Below are positions 49,603 to 58,828 of a DNA stretch of 64,000 nucleotides, piece by piece. Position 1 is the stretch's first letter; each line of letters opens with the position of its first letter. The notes below the pieces were generated by a model that was not told the DNA's origin, ran no database searches, and was given only the letters and a program-made list of their open reading frames with translations. This DNA comes from Promethearchaeota archaeon (lineage in GTDB: Archaea > Asgardarchaeota > Lokiarchaeia > Sigyniarchaeales > SOKP01), in NCBI GenBank assembly GCA_019058445.1, contig JAHPZA010000005.1, positions 1 to 64,000 on the forward strand. Direction: 5' to 3'. A program made the translations under genes and the position numbers.

Positions 49603-50817
49603 ATGACGTATGTAAGGGTTTGGGATCCTCTTGAACGTTTTTTATTTGCAATGGCAATTACATTCCTAGTTATGTGTACATTCCTGTATATTTTAAGAGG
49701 AAAAAAAAGAGAGAATTTTACCGAAAGAATTATGATGTATGGATTTGCTTGTATTTTTATTCATCATGCAATTGGCTTCTTTTTTATTTATTTAAGAGCT
49801 TTTGCAATTCCAGGATTTTACATAGACTTTATATATTATGGTGATTATGAAAAGATTGGTCCAACTTATAAAACCCTCTCTAAATTAGTTTATGTTTCAA
49901 CTGCAGTTACTTATATATTTTTTCTGTTAGCGTTTGAAATAAGTGTCAAACGAACGAAATATATTCTTACAACTATTCAAGTAATAATATCAATAATTAT
50001 AATAATATTACCTTATGAGTCTGCACGTCTTTTTCATCACATAATTTACTATCCATTTAGAACAATTTCACTTATGATTATTTTTTATTTATTTACAAAA
50101 TGGTCAAGGATTGAGTTTAAAGCAGTTTCTTCCTTTTTATTGGTCGGAATTGGTATAATTATGGTGGGTAGCACTTTAGCTAGTCGAGATGTGGTAATGC
50201 TGAATATAGTTCCTTTATACATATATCCTCCATTAATGATTTTAGGGACTTTTATTGCTATTTTACCATTAATCATGGATCCCAAACACTTTTCTAAAGC
50301 TTTATTCTTATGGAAATTAAATGGGGCTATTGTAATCAGCATTTTATGTGGTTTTTACGTCTTTTTTATTTATTACTTTGGCTTTTTCTATTATAATTCA
50401 CTCATTTTAGTACTCTATACTTCGATCTTCTTATATATTTATTATCTTACAATAAGTATTATTAAAAATGAACAACGCTTAGATAGTAAAGATGTATCTA
50501 AAGAAAATATTATAGAAAAAAGGGCGAATATTTTAGGGATTTTTACTAGACCTGAAAAAATTACCGAAGAAGAAGTCTCGATTTCAAAGGAAAAGAAGAT
50601 TTGCTTAGTTTGTAAAGGAAAAGTCTCTGGAATCAATTTCTTATGCCGGGAATGCGAGAGTTTTTATTGTGAAAAATGTTATAATGCTTTGATAGGTATA
50701 GAGAACTTGTGTTGGGCCTGTGATGCCGTACTCGACGAGTCCAAACCTTTTAAACGACTAGAGAAAGAAGAAAAAGAAACCCTGGTCGATGAGAAGGTTC
50801 GTAAGGAAAAACTTTAA
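49603..50817 (+). CDS. Polytopic membrane protein with cytoplasmic zinc-binding tail
   Basis: A 404-residue protein with about eight or nine hydrophobic helices in residues 1-290. A soluble tail follows, with eight cysteines in the order C-L-V-C, F-L-C-R-E-C, F-Y-C-E-K-C-Y, L-C-W-A-C. This resembles RING/treble-clef-like modules that bind two zincs, as seen in many unannotated Asgard proteins. The last 30 residues are strongly charged (K-E-E-K-E-T). I do not recognise the membrane part, and the tail may be a protein-binding module. Clear ribosome site; monocistronic. Confidence 0.75.
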   Translation: MTYVRVWDPLERFLFAMAITFLVMCTFLYILRGKKRENFTERIMMYGFACIFIHHAIGFFFIYLRAFAIPGFYIDFIYYGDYEKIGPTYKTLSKLVYVSTAVTYIFFLLAFEISVKRTKYILTTIQVIISIIIIILPYESARLFHHIIYYPFRTISLMIIFYLFTKWSRIEFKAVSSFLLVGIGIIMVGSTLASRDVVMLNIVPLYIYPPLMILGTFIAILPLIMDPKHFSKALFLWKLNGAIVISILCGFYVFFIYYFGFFYYNSLILVLYTSIFLYIYYLTISIIKNEQRLDSKDVSKENIIEKRANILGIFTRPEKITEEEVSISKEKKICLVCKGKVSGINFLCRECESFYCEKCYNALIGIENLCWACDAVLDESKPFKRLEKEEKETLVDEKVRKEKL

Positions 50818-50828
50818 GATATTACCTA

Positions 50829-52022
50829 TTAGATCTCATATTTCATTTTCATTACAAGAGCATTTATAATTAAAATGAAAAGTATTATGATACCCAAAAT
50901 ATAAAACATATTTGCTGAATAAAGTTCAGCGAAATACCCCCCAATGAGGGCGCCTAAGAAATTGCCAAACCATCCGAGACTTAATACTAAACCGAATCCA
51001 AATCCGATTCTTTTCGGGTGTACAAAATTATTCACCGCTGACAATAGTTGGGGATAAATAATATAAAGTAAAAAGCCCACAATGCCAAAAAAAACCAATG
51101 TTATAAACAAATCATTAATATTTAGATAGATGTATAATGTAAAAAGGCAAATTAATAAGCTACTAACTATAATAATGGATTTACTCATCCCGAGCTTCGA
51201 CTTAAAAATCCCCGATGAATAAGCACCTACTACACCAAAAAGGATTGTAAACCCTAATATTAATCCCGAAAATTCGGAGACTATACCGGTTTTTTCAACT
51301 CTAAGATAAGTTGCCAGATTTGTAATTACCATTGTATATGCGGCGGCATAAATGATATAAGTACCAATAATTAAGCCTATTAAAGAGTTCTCGGGTTTGT
51401 TCACTTCATAATTCTCTAAGTTCATATCTAAAATAGTTTGATCTAAGTAGTAATCTTCAAATTTTACATTTCTGAAGTTAACTATAATTATTATAAATAA
51501 AATAAAAGTCATCAATGACCACGTTATCAAAGCGAATTGCCATGTGAAAATGAGAATTATGAGTGCAGATAAAAACACAGCTACACATTTGCCCATGTCT
51601 CCTGCAGCACCTTGACGTCCTAACATAATATCTCTTTCTTCGATAAACATTTTGCTAGTAGTTGCATAAGAAATAGAGTGCTGAAATCCTAAAGCGACAC
51701 CGATGAGGGTAGCGAATATCAATAAACTTATAAAGTCATAAGAAAATATAATTAAAAATGATGCTAAAGCCAAAAGAAATATACCTATTTTTAATAGAAA
51801 TTCGGAATATCTATCCGTGAAATATCCTACAATAACTTGAGATAAAGTCAATGCTAACGCATTAAAGGCAAAAATCACGCCTGTCTGAAACCAGTTTAAA
51901 TTAAACGTTATAAAGAAACTGGCCATTAATATCGGTAATATAAAGGTTAAACCATCATTTAGAAAATGATATGAATAAAGCCGATTCTGGATATAACTTC
52001 GTTTATCTTTATGTGTGCTCAT
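50829..52022 (-). CDS. MFS transporter (12 helices)
   Basis: A 397-residue major facilitator protein with about 12 helices. The loop between helices 2 and 3 reads V-G-Y-F-T-D-R-Y-S-E, matching the G-x-x-x-D-R-x motif of the superfamily, and a long charged loop around 195-215 separates the two halves. The second half repeats a G-A-Y-S-S-G-I-F-K-S-K-L-G version of the motif. Substrate is unknown. It is convergent with the zinc-tail membrane protein. Confidence 0.85.
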   Translation of the reverse strand: MSTHKDKRSYIQNRLYSYHFLNDGLTFILPILMASFFITFNLNWFQTGVIFAFNALALTLSQVIVGYFTDRYSEFLLKIGIFLLALASFLIIFSYDFISLLIFATLIGVALGFQHSISYATTSKMFIEERDIMLGRQGAAGDMGKCVAVFLSALIILIFTWQFALITWSLMTFILFIIIIVNFRNVKFEDYYLDQTILDMNLENYEVNKPENSLIGLIIGTYIIYAAAYTMVITNLATYLRVEKTGIVSEFSGLILGFTILFGVVGAYSSGIFKSKLGMSKSIIIVSSLLICLFTLYIYLNINDLFITLVFFGIVGFLLYIIYPQLLSAVNNFVHPKRIGFGFGLVLSLGWFGNFLGALIGGYFAELYSANMFYILGIIILFILIINALVMKMKYEI

Positions 52023-52162
52023 TAAGGTTATAAGCGCTTTATAATATAAAAATTTCTTTTTTTATATCCAAAATTAGAAGTTTAGCTCTAATTTGAATCT
52101 TTAAGTTTTAAATAATAAAAAAAAGTAATAAAAATTTTAAAAAAAATGTCATACAACAATTT

Positions 52163-53440
52163 TTAGGCAAATAGAGCTTCTTCAAAACCCAAAACATATG
52201 CAAAATATAGACAAATAAAAGCTGCGACCATAATAAGTAAGAAAAGTATTATTTTTCCTTTTTTAGTTTGAAAAAACCCACCAGTTTCATCGATCATTTC
52301 TGGACGATTCATATATTTCAAATTAATGGTCTTTGGTTTTCGAATCTCCAATGTGCCCAATTGCATAAATTCACTTGCCCGAATTCTTACGTTATTTACC
52401 CATCTTTCATGATAGTAAGATAAATATACCAGCGTTACTAAAAAGGGTGCTGCGGCACACATACCGATTATAAGAACAAACCACAAAAGAGTTGTGGTAT
52501 ACAATTGAATCGCCAGTTCTGGTCTCGACATTAATTTTGAATAACTCATCTGTTCACCTCCGGTTAACAGAGCAGTTGCCAACTCTTGAGCTAAATTAAA
52601 TACCAAAACAATCCCAAAGAATCCCAGGATTTTACTGATTGGTCCAGTTCTTAAATAATAGCCCAGACGGACAGAGTCCTGATTTTCATTGACTCGGTAT
52701 GCTTGAGTATCTTCCGCTATCCATAATACAGGCATAATAAACGTCAGAATCAGTAAAGTAAATGGACCCATATATATCGTTATATCAATCATCAATTCTT
52801 CGATATTCCAATACCATTCATATTTGGTAATATAAGGGTCATAAATTGCTGACCAAAGAAATGGTGCTGTAATTTGAGCGATTATAACACTCATACCTAT
52901 AGAAATAAATAATACTTCCATAACCCTCTTGATAAAAATCTTTAAATGAACAAAATCACTTCCTAGATCTAAATCTACGGGATAAGCTTCAAGATAATAA
53001 ATATCTTTGGTTCTCATCGGATATCCAAGAAAAATTTCAGTGAATTTTGGTCTCTTTTTCTCTACTGTTTTTCTTAAATATTTCACAATGCTGTTTGAGG
53101 CAATTCGCGAACCAATCTGACCCCACGCTAATATGGGAACTATCGTAATCACAAGAAAAACGAGAGGTACAAAATAATATGGAAAAATGGGATATGTTTC
53201 AAGATCATAATACTCAGGATAAAAAGCCAGCATGTAGAATCCAGTGAAATAAAAGAATTGAATAGAGAATAGTATCGCAAAAATTATAAAAAGAATGATG
53301 CGTCTCTTTTTCGGTACAATTACATCGAATTTGTCATCGGCACTTTCTATATTCAAATGCATGGGTTTTCTTTTATAAAGATAAGCCTCTTTCTCTGAGC
53401 TATTTTCTTTTTCTATATAGTCTTTATTATTGTTTGACAT
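52163..53440 (-). CDS. Polytopic membrane protein of unknown function
   Basis: A 425-residue protein from the ATG at 53440 (a TTG three codons upstream also opens the frame). The first 45 residues are soluble and charged. About seven or eight hydrophobic helices follow, with two sizeable cytoplasmic loops rich in basic residues (about 115-150 and 345-385). There are no ATP-binding or peptidase motifs and no glycosyltransferase signature. An internal loop of 8-10 residues contains G-G-E-Q-M-S. I do not recognise it. It is preceded by about 360 bases of gene-free DNA. Confidence 0.65.
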   Translation of the reverse strand: MSNNNKDYIEKENSSEKEAYLYKRKPMHLNIESADDKFDVIVPKKRRIILFIIFAILFSIQFFYFTGFYMLAFYPEYYDLETYPIFPYYFVPLVFLVITIVPILAWGQIGSRIASNSIVKYLRKTVEKKRPKFTEIFLGYPMRTKDIYYLEAYPVDLDLGSDFVHLKIFIKRVMEVLFISIGMSVIIAQITAPFLWSAIYDPYITKYEWYWNIEELMIDITIYMGPFTLLILTFIMPVLWIAEDTQAYRVNENQDSVRLGYYLRTGPISKILGFFGIVLVFNLAQELATALLTGGEQMSYSKLMSRPELAIQLYTTTLLWFVLIIGMCAAAPFLVTLVYLSYYHERWVNNVRIRASEFMQLGTLEIRKPKTINLKYMNRPEMIDETGGFFQTKKGKIILFLLIMVAAFICLYFAYVLGFEEALFA

Positions 53441-53801
53441 AGGTATCAATTAAGATAATTGTCTTTAAAAATTTTTTAGATTCAAAAACCACATTATTAA
53501 TGAAAATGAAAACAGATAAGCATTCATTCTTACTTCAGAAAATCAATACAAGAAAGTATATCTCATAAACATGGGTTGTCTAGTTCATATTAATGTAAAT
53601 ATTTTTAATGCAGTAATGGTTAGAAATAATTTATTTTATCCAATTAGTGTTAATTAAGATTTAATTAATAAATAACTCCAATTGCCTCAATTTAAGGGAA
53701 AGTAAATATATTCATAATTGAAATATTAAAAGACGCTCTTGAATAAAAACATAAATTGGTAAGATTTTATTAAAATCAAAAGCTTTTCAATCTCTAGTTT
53801 T
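53441..53801. other. Gene-free intergenic region
   Basis: About 360 bases of AT-rich DNA between the HEAT-repeat gene's stop and the membrane protein's start, both on the minus strand. Only very short frames occur. It should contain the promoter of the membrane protein gene. No repeats or structured RNA are evident by eye. Confidence 0.5.
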
Positions 53802-55475
53802 TCATAATAAGGTCATCCAGTCAGGATTTATTTGATTCAAAGCTTTTTCAATTTCTTGACGCACGTCCCAATTGTCATCTCCGAGTGCATTTATAAGGGG
53901 ATTTAAAGCTTTTGTATCTCTTATTTCTCCTAGAGCCCTAACAGCGGCAATTCGAATTTTAGGATCGCTATCGTTTAACAGGGAGGTTAGTGGAGTAAGA
54001 TCTCTGAGATTTTCGAGTTTTCCAAGGGAATTTGTAGCCCTAGATTTAATATATACATCGTCATCATTAATACAAGAGATTAAGGGTTCCAATGATTCAT
54101 CAGTTCCAATTTTCGTTAGTAAATTCACTGCCTCTCGCCTTACTTTCCAATCTGAGCTAGTTAAATAGCTTTTCGCACGCTCTATAATTAATTGTCTATT
54201 TTTTGGTTGTTCAAATTTAGAAAGAGCATTAATTGCTCCCTTCCTTACACTTGATTTTTCATCACTTATAAGGGCAAAAAGAGGTTCAATATAATTCTCA
54301 TCTCTAATTGCTCCTATTATTTTGGCACAAAATTTACGAATTTGCCATTCTTTCGTATTTAATCCTTCAAGTACTAATTTATCCACTTTATTATCTGAAA
54401 CTTTTATAATCGCATTATAGGCTAAATTTCTAATTCTTGAATCTTTACTATTAAGCAAGCGTATTAAAATCTGCATCGCATCTGGATCATCTCCCGCACT
54501 TGACAGTAATTTTACCGCTTCCCTTCTCGCAACTAAATTTCTTTTTTGTAATACTTCATAAACTTGCTCGAATGATTGTGAATGGACTAATATCTTATCA
54601 AGTGCTTTAACTGTCTTTGTTCGAATCGCTTCATCTTTATCTTTTAATAATTCCATGAGAGATTGTATACTTCTTTTGCTTCCTATATTGCCCAAAACAC
54701 TTATTGCTGTCTTTCTGACGTCTTGATCTTCATCATTGAGCCTTTTTATAATATGGGATACTCTATTAGAAGGAATAATTTTTTCCAATGCCTTAATTGA
54801 ATTTTTTCTCACAATTGGATTTTTATCATTTAATAATTCGATAAGAGGATTAACTGCTTCTTTATCCCCAATTTTCCCTAGTATAACAGGTATGGCCTTT
54901 TTTATATTTAAATTATCGGAAGAAAGGAAGGGGATTATCTTCTGTATATCTGCCTTTTTTCCTGTCTTTATGATTACCTTAATTAAGATATCTTGAAGTT
55001 CTTCATTACGATATTGCAGAACCTCAATCAACGCTTCTAAAGCATCTACTACACCTTCAAGTGAAATTACGGCTGACTTTTTAACTTCAATATTCGAATC
55101 TCCTAAAGCGTATGTTAAAAATTCAATTGATCCTAATTTATCTGTTGTCCCAAGAGCTTCAATAAGTTTTTTCCTTACGTTCCAATCTTTTTCATTCATG
55201 TATTGAGTTTTTAAAAAATCAGTCCCTTCTTTTTGGTAACCTTCGGATAATAGCTTGATAAGCATAATTTTAGCATCTGAATGAGACTCATTCAAATAGA
55301 TACTTTTAATTTCTTGAAAATGAGAATTATCTTGAACGTGGATTAATTTTTCTATTGCTTTAGTTCTCCTCCCCGGTTCATTTGCGGTTACTATTATTGA
55401 CAAAAGAACTTCAGATGCTTTTTCAGCATCCATATCCTTTACCTTGTCAATAATTAAATCGTCATTAAAACTCAA
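53802..55475 (-). CDS. HEAT-repeat protein (PBS-lyase type)
   Basis: A 557-residue all-helical solenoid of about 17 HEAT-like units of roughly 31 residues. Each unit carries the signature V-R-K/x-x-A-I/V-x-A-L-G-x-I-x-D-x-x-A-I-x-x-L-I-x-x-L-x-D, strongest near the C-terminus (I-R-I-A-A-V-R-A-L-G-E-I-R-D). Such repeats act as protein-protein scaffolds; the PBS-lyase-type pattern itself does not imply pigment chemistry. There is no membrane or catalytic domain. TTG at 55475 is seven bases downstream of AGGT and is the best start. Confidence 0.88.
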   Translation of the reverse strand: MSFNDDLIIDKVKDMDAEKASEVLLSIIVTANEPGRRTKAIEKLIHVQDNSHFQEIKSIYLNESHSDAKIMLIKLLSEGYQKEGTDFLKTQYMNEKDWNVRKKLIEALGTTDKLGSIEFLTYALGDSNIEVKKSAVISLEGVVDALEALIEVLQYRNEELQDILIKVIIKTGKKADIQKIIPFLSSDNLNIKKAIPVILGKIGDKEAVNPLIELLNDKNPIVRKNSIKALEKIIPSNRVSHIIKRLNDEDQDVRKTAISVLGNIGSKRSIQSLMELLKDKDEAIRTKTVKALDKILVHSQSFEQVYEVLQKRNLVARREAVKLLSSAGDDPDAMQILIRLLNSKDSRIRNLAYNAIIKVSDNKVDKLVLEGLNTKEWQIRKFCAKIIGAIRDENYIEPLFALISDEKSSVRKGAINALSKFEQPKNRQLIIERAKSYLTSSDWKVRREAVNLLTKIGTDESLEPLISCINDDDVYIKSRATNSLGKLENLRDLTPLTSLLNDSDPKIRIAAVRALGEIRDTKALNPLINALGDDNWDVRQEIEKALNQINPDWMTLL

Positions 55476-55600
55476 TAGTAAAACCTATAAATGAAAATAT
55501 TTAGTTAAACTCAATATATACTCAAGATATTTATGTATTTAGAAAAACATAATAAATTCTAAACTGCAAAAATTTTTGAAAAAACTGGGGTCGAATTGGT

Positions 55601-56230
55601 ATGCTGGGACTTTTTATCATAATTTTCATGATTCTTGTTTTAGATCATATTTTAATAATAATTTTAAGGCGTAAAGAATCTAAAAATAAAATTTTAATAT
55701 ATTTTTGCTCGATTTTGTACGCCAGCGCACTTTTTTTTATCCCCTTTTACGATCCTCTACAATTATCAGGATTTTGGGCTTCTGTAATCTTACAAAATTC
55801 AGAACCTACACTTCCTAGTTTCATTATCGGATTAATTGTAATAAACTGTGGGATATATGGGATACATATATTTTTAATTAGTGCGAATTTAATATGGGCA
55901 GAAAAGTATAGGGGAAGGTTAATTTCTACAAGTCAATTCTCAAAAAGACGTTTTCCTATCTATGTGTCATATCATCTTATTGGTTTATCTTATCTTATTT
56001 TAATGGGATCCATTATTGGAGTAATATTTTTGAGTCTGATGATAATATTCTTGTATTTTGACACCATCAAGATTGAAAAAACAGTTTTAATTCCCCGATT
56101 CAAAGAAGAATATTACAAATATCAAAAACAAGTTCCTAAAAGGATGTATTCCTCCGAACTCCTGTTTATATTGATATTAGAATATATATTATTCGTGATT
56201 GGAATTGTTTTTTCTTTTATCTCAATATAA
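55601..56230 (+). CDS. ICMT/PEMT-like membrane methyltransferase family protein
   Basis: A 209-residue protein with about five or six hydrophobic helices. The C-terminal cytoplasmic segment reads I-E-K-T-V-L-I-P-R-F-K-E-E-Y-Y-K-Y-Q-K-Q-V-P-K-R, the hallmark end of isoprenylcysteine carboxyl methyltransferase/phospholipid methyltransferase-like proteins, which use SAM to methylate membrane-embedded substrates. Whether it methylates prenylated proteins or lipids is unknown. ATG at 55601. It is upstream of the phosphoribosyltransferase gene on the same strand with a 55-base gap. Confidence 0.7.
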   Translation: MLGLFIIIFMILVLDHILIIILRRKESKNKILIYFCSILYASALFFIPFYDPLQLSGFWASVILQNSEPTLPSFIIGLIVINCGIYGIHIFLISANLIWAEKYRGRLISTSQFSKRRFPIYVSYHLIGLSYLILMGSIIGVIFLSLMIIFLYFDTIKIEKTVLIPRFKEEYYKYQKQVPKRMYSSELLFILILEYILFVIGIVFSFISI

Positions 56231-56285
56231 ATTTCTGTAATTATTATAATCTTAATATTTTCAATTATCTTATTAGTAATTTAAG

Positions 56286-56990
56286 ATGGGATTTGAAAGA
56301 TATGAATCAAGGTTTCAAGCAGGAGAAATTTTAGCAGGGGAAATTAAACGCAAAAATGAAGATCTTTATGATTTTATAATAAAAAATCCGAATCAGTTTT
56401 TTTGCTTTGCGATTCCCAATGGAGGTGTGCCTGTGGTAGAAGGGCTCTGTTCTCAGTTTAATACGGGGTATGATATGCTGATTGTGCGAAAAATCAAAAT
56501 ACCCTTTAATACTGAAGCAGGATTTGGTTCAGTTACTACTGATGGAACCGTCTTAATCAATGAGGGATTGCTAAGCCATTTAAATTTGTCAGAAATGGAA
56601 GTGTCCGATTCCATAGAATTGACTAAATCAGAAATTAGGGACCGATTAAAATTTTATGAGAAGGAGGCTAACTTAGAGCAACATTATAAACAACACATTG
56701 AAGGTAAATGTATTTTTATGGTTGATGATGGATTAGCTTCTGGTTTTACCATGCTCGCAGCTATAAAGATGGTAAAAAAATATAGTCCTAAAAAGATTTT
56801 TATAGCCGTTCCAACAAGCCCTTTAAGCTCTGTTCAAAGAGTCTCACCTTATATTGATGAATTATTCTGCCCCAATGTGAGGAATGTATGGAGATTTGCA
56901 GTAGCAGATGCATACAAACACTGGTATGATGTACCTGAATCTGAAGTATTAGAAATTATAAATACTTCGAAATATTACTTAAAAAAATAG
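56286..56990 (+). CDS. Phosphoribosyltransferase-fold protein
   Basis: A 234-residue type I PRTase with the PRPP-binding loop F-M-V-D-D-G-L-A-S-G-F-T (144-155) and an early I-P-N-G-G-V-P-V (43-50) loop. The F-N-T-E-A-G-F-G-S-V segment matches the COG1926-type predicted PRTases. It uses PRPP or a related phospho-sugar with an unknown base. A UroD-type methyltransferase follows 26 bases downstream on the same strand, so both may be co-transcribed. Confidence 0.83.
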   Translation: MGFERYESRFQAGEILAGEIKRKNEDLYDFIIKNPNQFFCFAIPNGGVPVVEGLCSQFNTGYDMLIVRKIKIPFNTEAGFGSVTTDGTVLINEGLLSHLNLSEMEVSDSIELTKSEIRDRLKFYEKEANLEQHYKQHIEGKCIFMVDDGLASGFTMLAAIKMVKKYSPKKIFIAVPTSPLSSVQRVSPYIDELFCPNVRNVWRFAVADAYKHWYDVPESEVLEIINTSKYYLKK

Positions 56991-57016
56991 AGTTAAGAAA
57001 ATTTGTATAAACTAAG

Positions 57017-58186
57017 ATGAATAGAAGAGAACGGGTACAAAGAGCCTTCCATTTTAATCGCCCTGATAGAGTGCCTTTCCTTGGACTAACCGTACAATCT
57101 GATTTCTATCCTATAGAGCCAGTTTTGCCAATTGCATTTCAACCAGAAAAGTATCCTCCACATCCTAATGGCGGGGATACTACAATTAAGAATGCTGCAT
57201 ATCGAAGAGATGTTTATGATTGGAAACCAGAAATTAGAGAAAAATTAGGCTATTCTGAAAATTGGTGGGAAACTCCTCATGATAGTATTGATGAATTTGG
57301 TGTAATATGGCGGTCATCTGGAACTGAAAGTGGTGACAAAACAAAAGGGCATCCCTATAAAGGGCCCTTTCAAGATGAGGGTACAGGTGAAGGATGGGAT
57401 AATCTTGATAATTATGTATTTCCAGATGCAATGGATCCCAAACGTTATTCAAGGATACAGTCTGGAAGGTGGAAAGAAATCGCAGAAGATCGATACCTTT
57501 TAGGTGTTGTTAATATTAATGGAATGTTTAATAAGTGCAGTCAATTGCGAGGTTTTAGCGAACTTTTAATAGATTTGGTGCGAAATCGATATCCGAAAAG
57601 ATTGGATTTTTTAATTAGTTCCGTTCTCTCATTTACTTTAACTACTATCGAGAAAATGAAAGAATCTTGTAAACCTTTAGATTCTATATTTATTGCAGAT
57701 GATTTCGGAACTCAAAAATCAGCATTTGTAAGCCCAAGAATATTTAAAAAATTCTTTAAGGAACCATACAGAAAAATAGTCAGTTTAACTCATGATTTGG
57801 GTATGGACTTTCTCCTTCATTCCTGCGGTGACGTTCTAGGCCTTATCCCAGAATTTATAGATATAGGTATTGATGCTTTACAATTTGACAGCCCTCACAT
57901 GACTGGAGTTGAAAATTTTAAAAAATTTGCCCAAGAAAGAAAAATGGCATTTTGGCTGAGCTCAAACATACAAAGCACATTTATTAATGGAACGCCTCAG
58001 GATGTTGAAGAGGAAGTGAAATATTACATCAAGGATGTAGGGAATAATGAAGGAGGATTAGGAATCTGTGAATACACTGATTTTGAAGCAATAGAAGCCC
58101 CTAAAAAAAATGTCAGAGCCCAGAGAAAAGCCGTACAAAAATGGGGAAACTATAACGAAAATGGTATTATTGAGTGGTTAGTCTAA
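57017..58186 (+). CDS. Uroporphyrinogen decarboxylase-fold (corrinoid-type) methyltransferase 1
   Basis: A 389-residue TIM-barrel protein of the UroD/MtaA/CmuA superfamily. It has the N-terminal N-R-R-E-R-V-Q-R-A-x-x-F-x-R-P-D-R-V-P-F motif and a H-S-C-G (about 268) that matches the H-x-C half of the zinc site. A candidate third cysteine lies in I-C-E-Y near 355. Members move methyl groups between a corrinoid protein and coenzyme M, H4folate or a methylated substrate. The intact zinc-type motif suggests a methyltransferase and not a true porphyrinogen decarboxylase. Substrate is unknown. Confidence 0.82.
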   Translation: MNRRERVQRAFHFNRPDRVPFLGLTVQSDFYPIEPVLPIAFQPEKYPPHPNGGDTTIKNAAYRRDVYDWKPEIREKLGYSENWWETPHDSIDEFGVIWRSSGTESGDKTKGHPYKGPFQDEGTGEGWDNLDNYVFPDAMDPKRYSRIQSGRWKEIAEDRYLLGVVNINGMFNKCSQLRGFSELLIDLVRNRYPKRLDFLISSVLSFTLTTIEKMKESCKPLDSIFIADDFGTQKSAFVSPRIFKKFFKEPYRKIVSLTHDLGMDFLLHSCGDVLGLIPEFIDIGIDALQFDSPHMTGVENFKKFAQERKMAFWLSSNIQSTFINGTPQDVEEEVKYYIKDVGNNEGGLGICEYTDFEAIEAPKKNVRAQRKAVQKWGNYNENGIIEWLV

Positions 58187-58286
58187 CCTTATTTTAAAAA
58201 TGGCTTAATTACAATATTTAAGATAGCATATAATTCATTGAAAATTATAAAATCAAAAAAAAGAAAAGTAAAAAAATAGATAATGT

Positions 58287-58553
58287 TTAGGAGCTTACCA
58301 ATCGAAATAATAAGGCGCCATGAGGAATGTAGAATTCGTCTTTTCTCTTTATCACGACGGTATGAAAATACTCCGCCAGTCCGAGAAACCCTCTTATCAC
58401 ACTCTCGTCTTCTTCAAATTTAAATGTTATATTTGATATTGCCGATCCTGTATTAAAGGCGACCTTCTCATAAACACGCTCATCGATTAAGGGAATTTTT
58501 AATTCATTGACGATTTCATAAACTCGCTTAATAAATAATTCTTTTTTAGCCAT
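58287..58553 (-). CDS. Small protein of unknown function
   Basis: An 88-residue alpha/beta-looking protein (helical residues 1-28, then strands with S-N-I-T-F-K-F and H-T-V-V-I-K). I do not recognise the family. No metal site or signal. ATG at 58553 with GTGAT six bases upstream on the minus strand. It stands between the two UroD-type genes. Confidence 0.5.
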   Translation of the reverse strand: MAKKELFIKRVYEIVNELKIPLIDERVYEKVAFNTGSAISNITFKFEEDESVIRGFLGLAEYFHTVVIKRKDEFYIPHGALLFRLVSS

Positions 58554-58828
58554 TCACATCACGATCATGTTGATTGATTTATTCAGAAATTAACAATATT
58601 TGGTTATTCTTATTTCAGAAAATTTTGTTAATTGTATTTTTTGAAAATATCAATTTCTGATATTGTTAATAATAGTATAATAAAATACTTATATTTATAC
58701 TTTAATTATTCGAAGTCTTGACTTTCTGTTTAAATTTGGATAATAAAATCAAAAAAAAAATTTAAAAATAAAAACTATTGAAGTAGAAAAAACCTTTAGG
58801 ATTCTTCTTAAAATTAATATTTATAGGA

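Noticed and set aside
53802..55475. Bilin lyase or phycobiliprotein function from the PBS-lyase HEAT repeats
   Set aside because: These repeats are widespread scaffolds, and no phycobiliprotein or tetrapyrrole-attachment gene is nearby.
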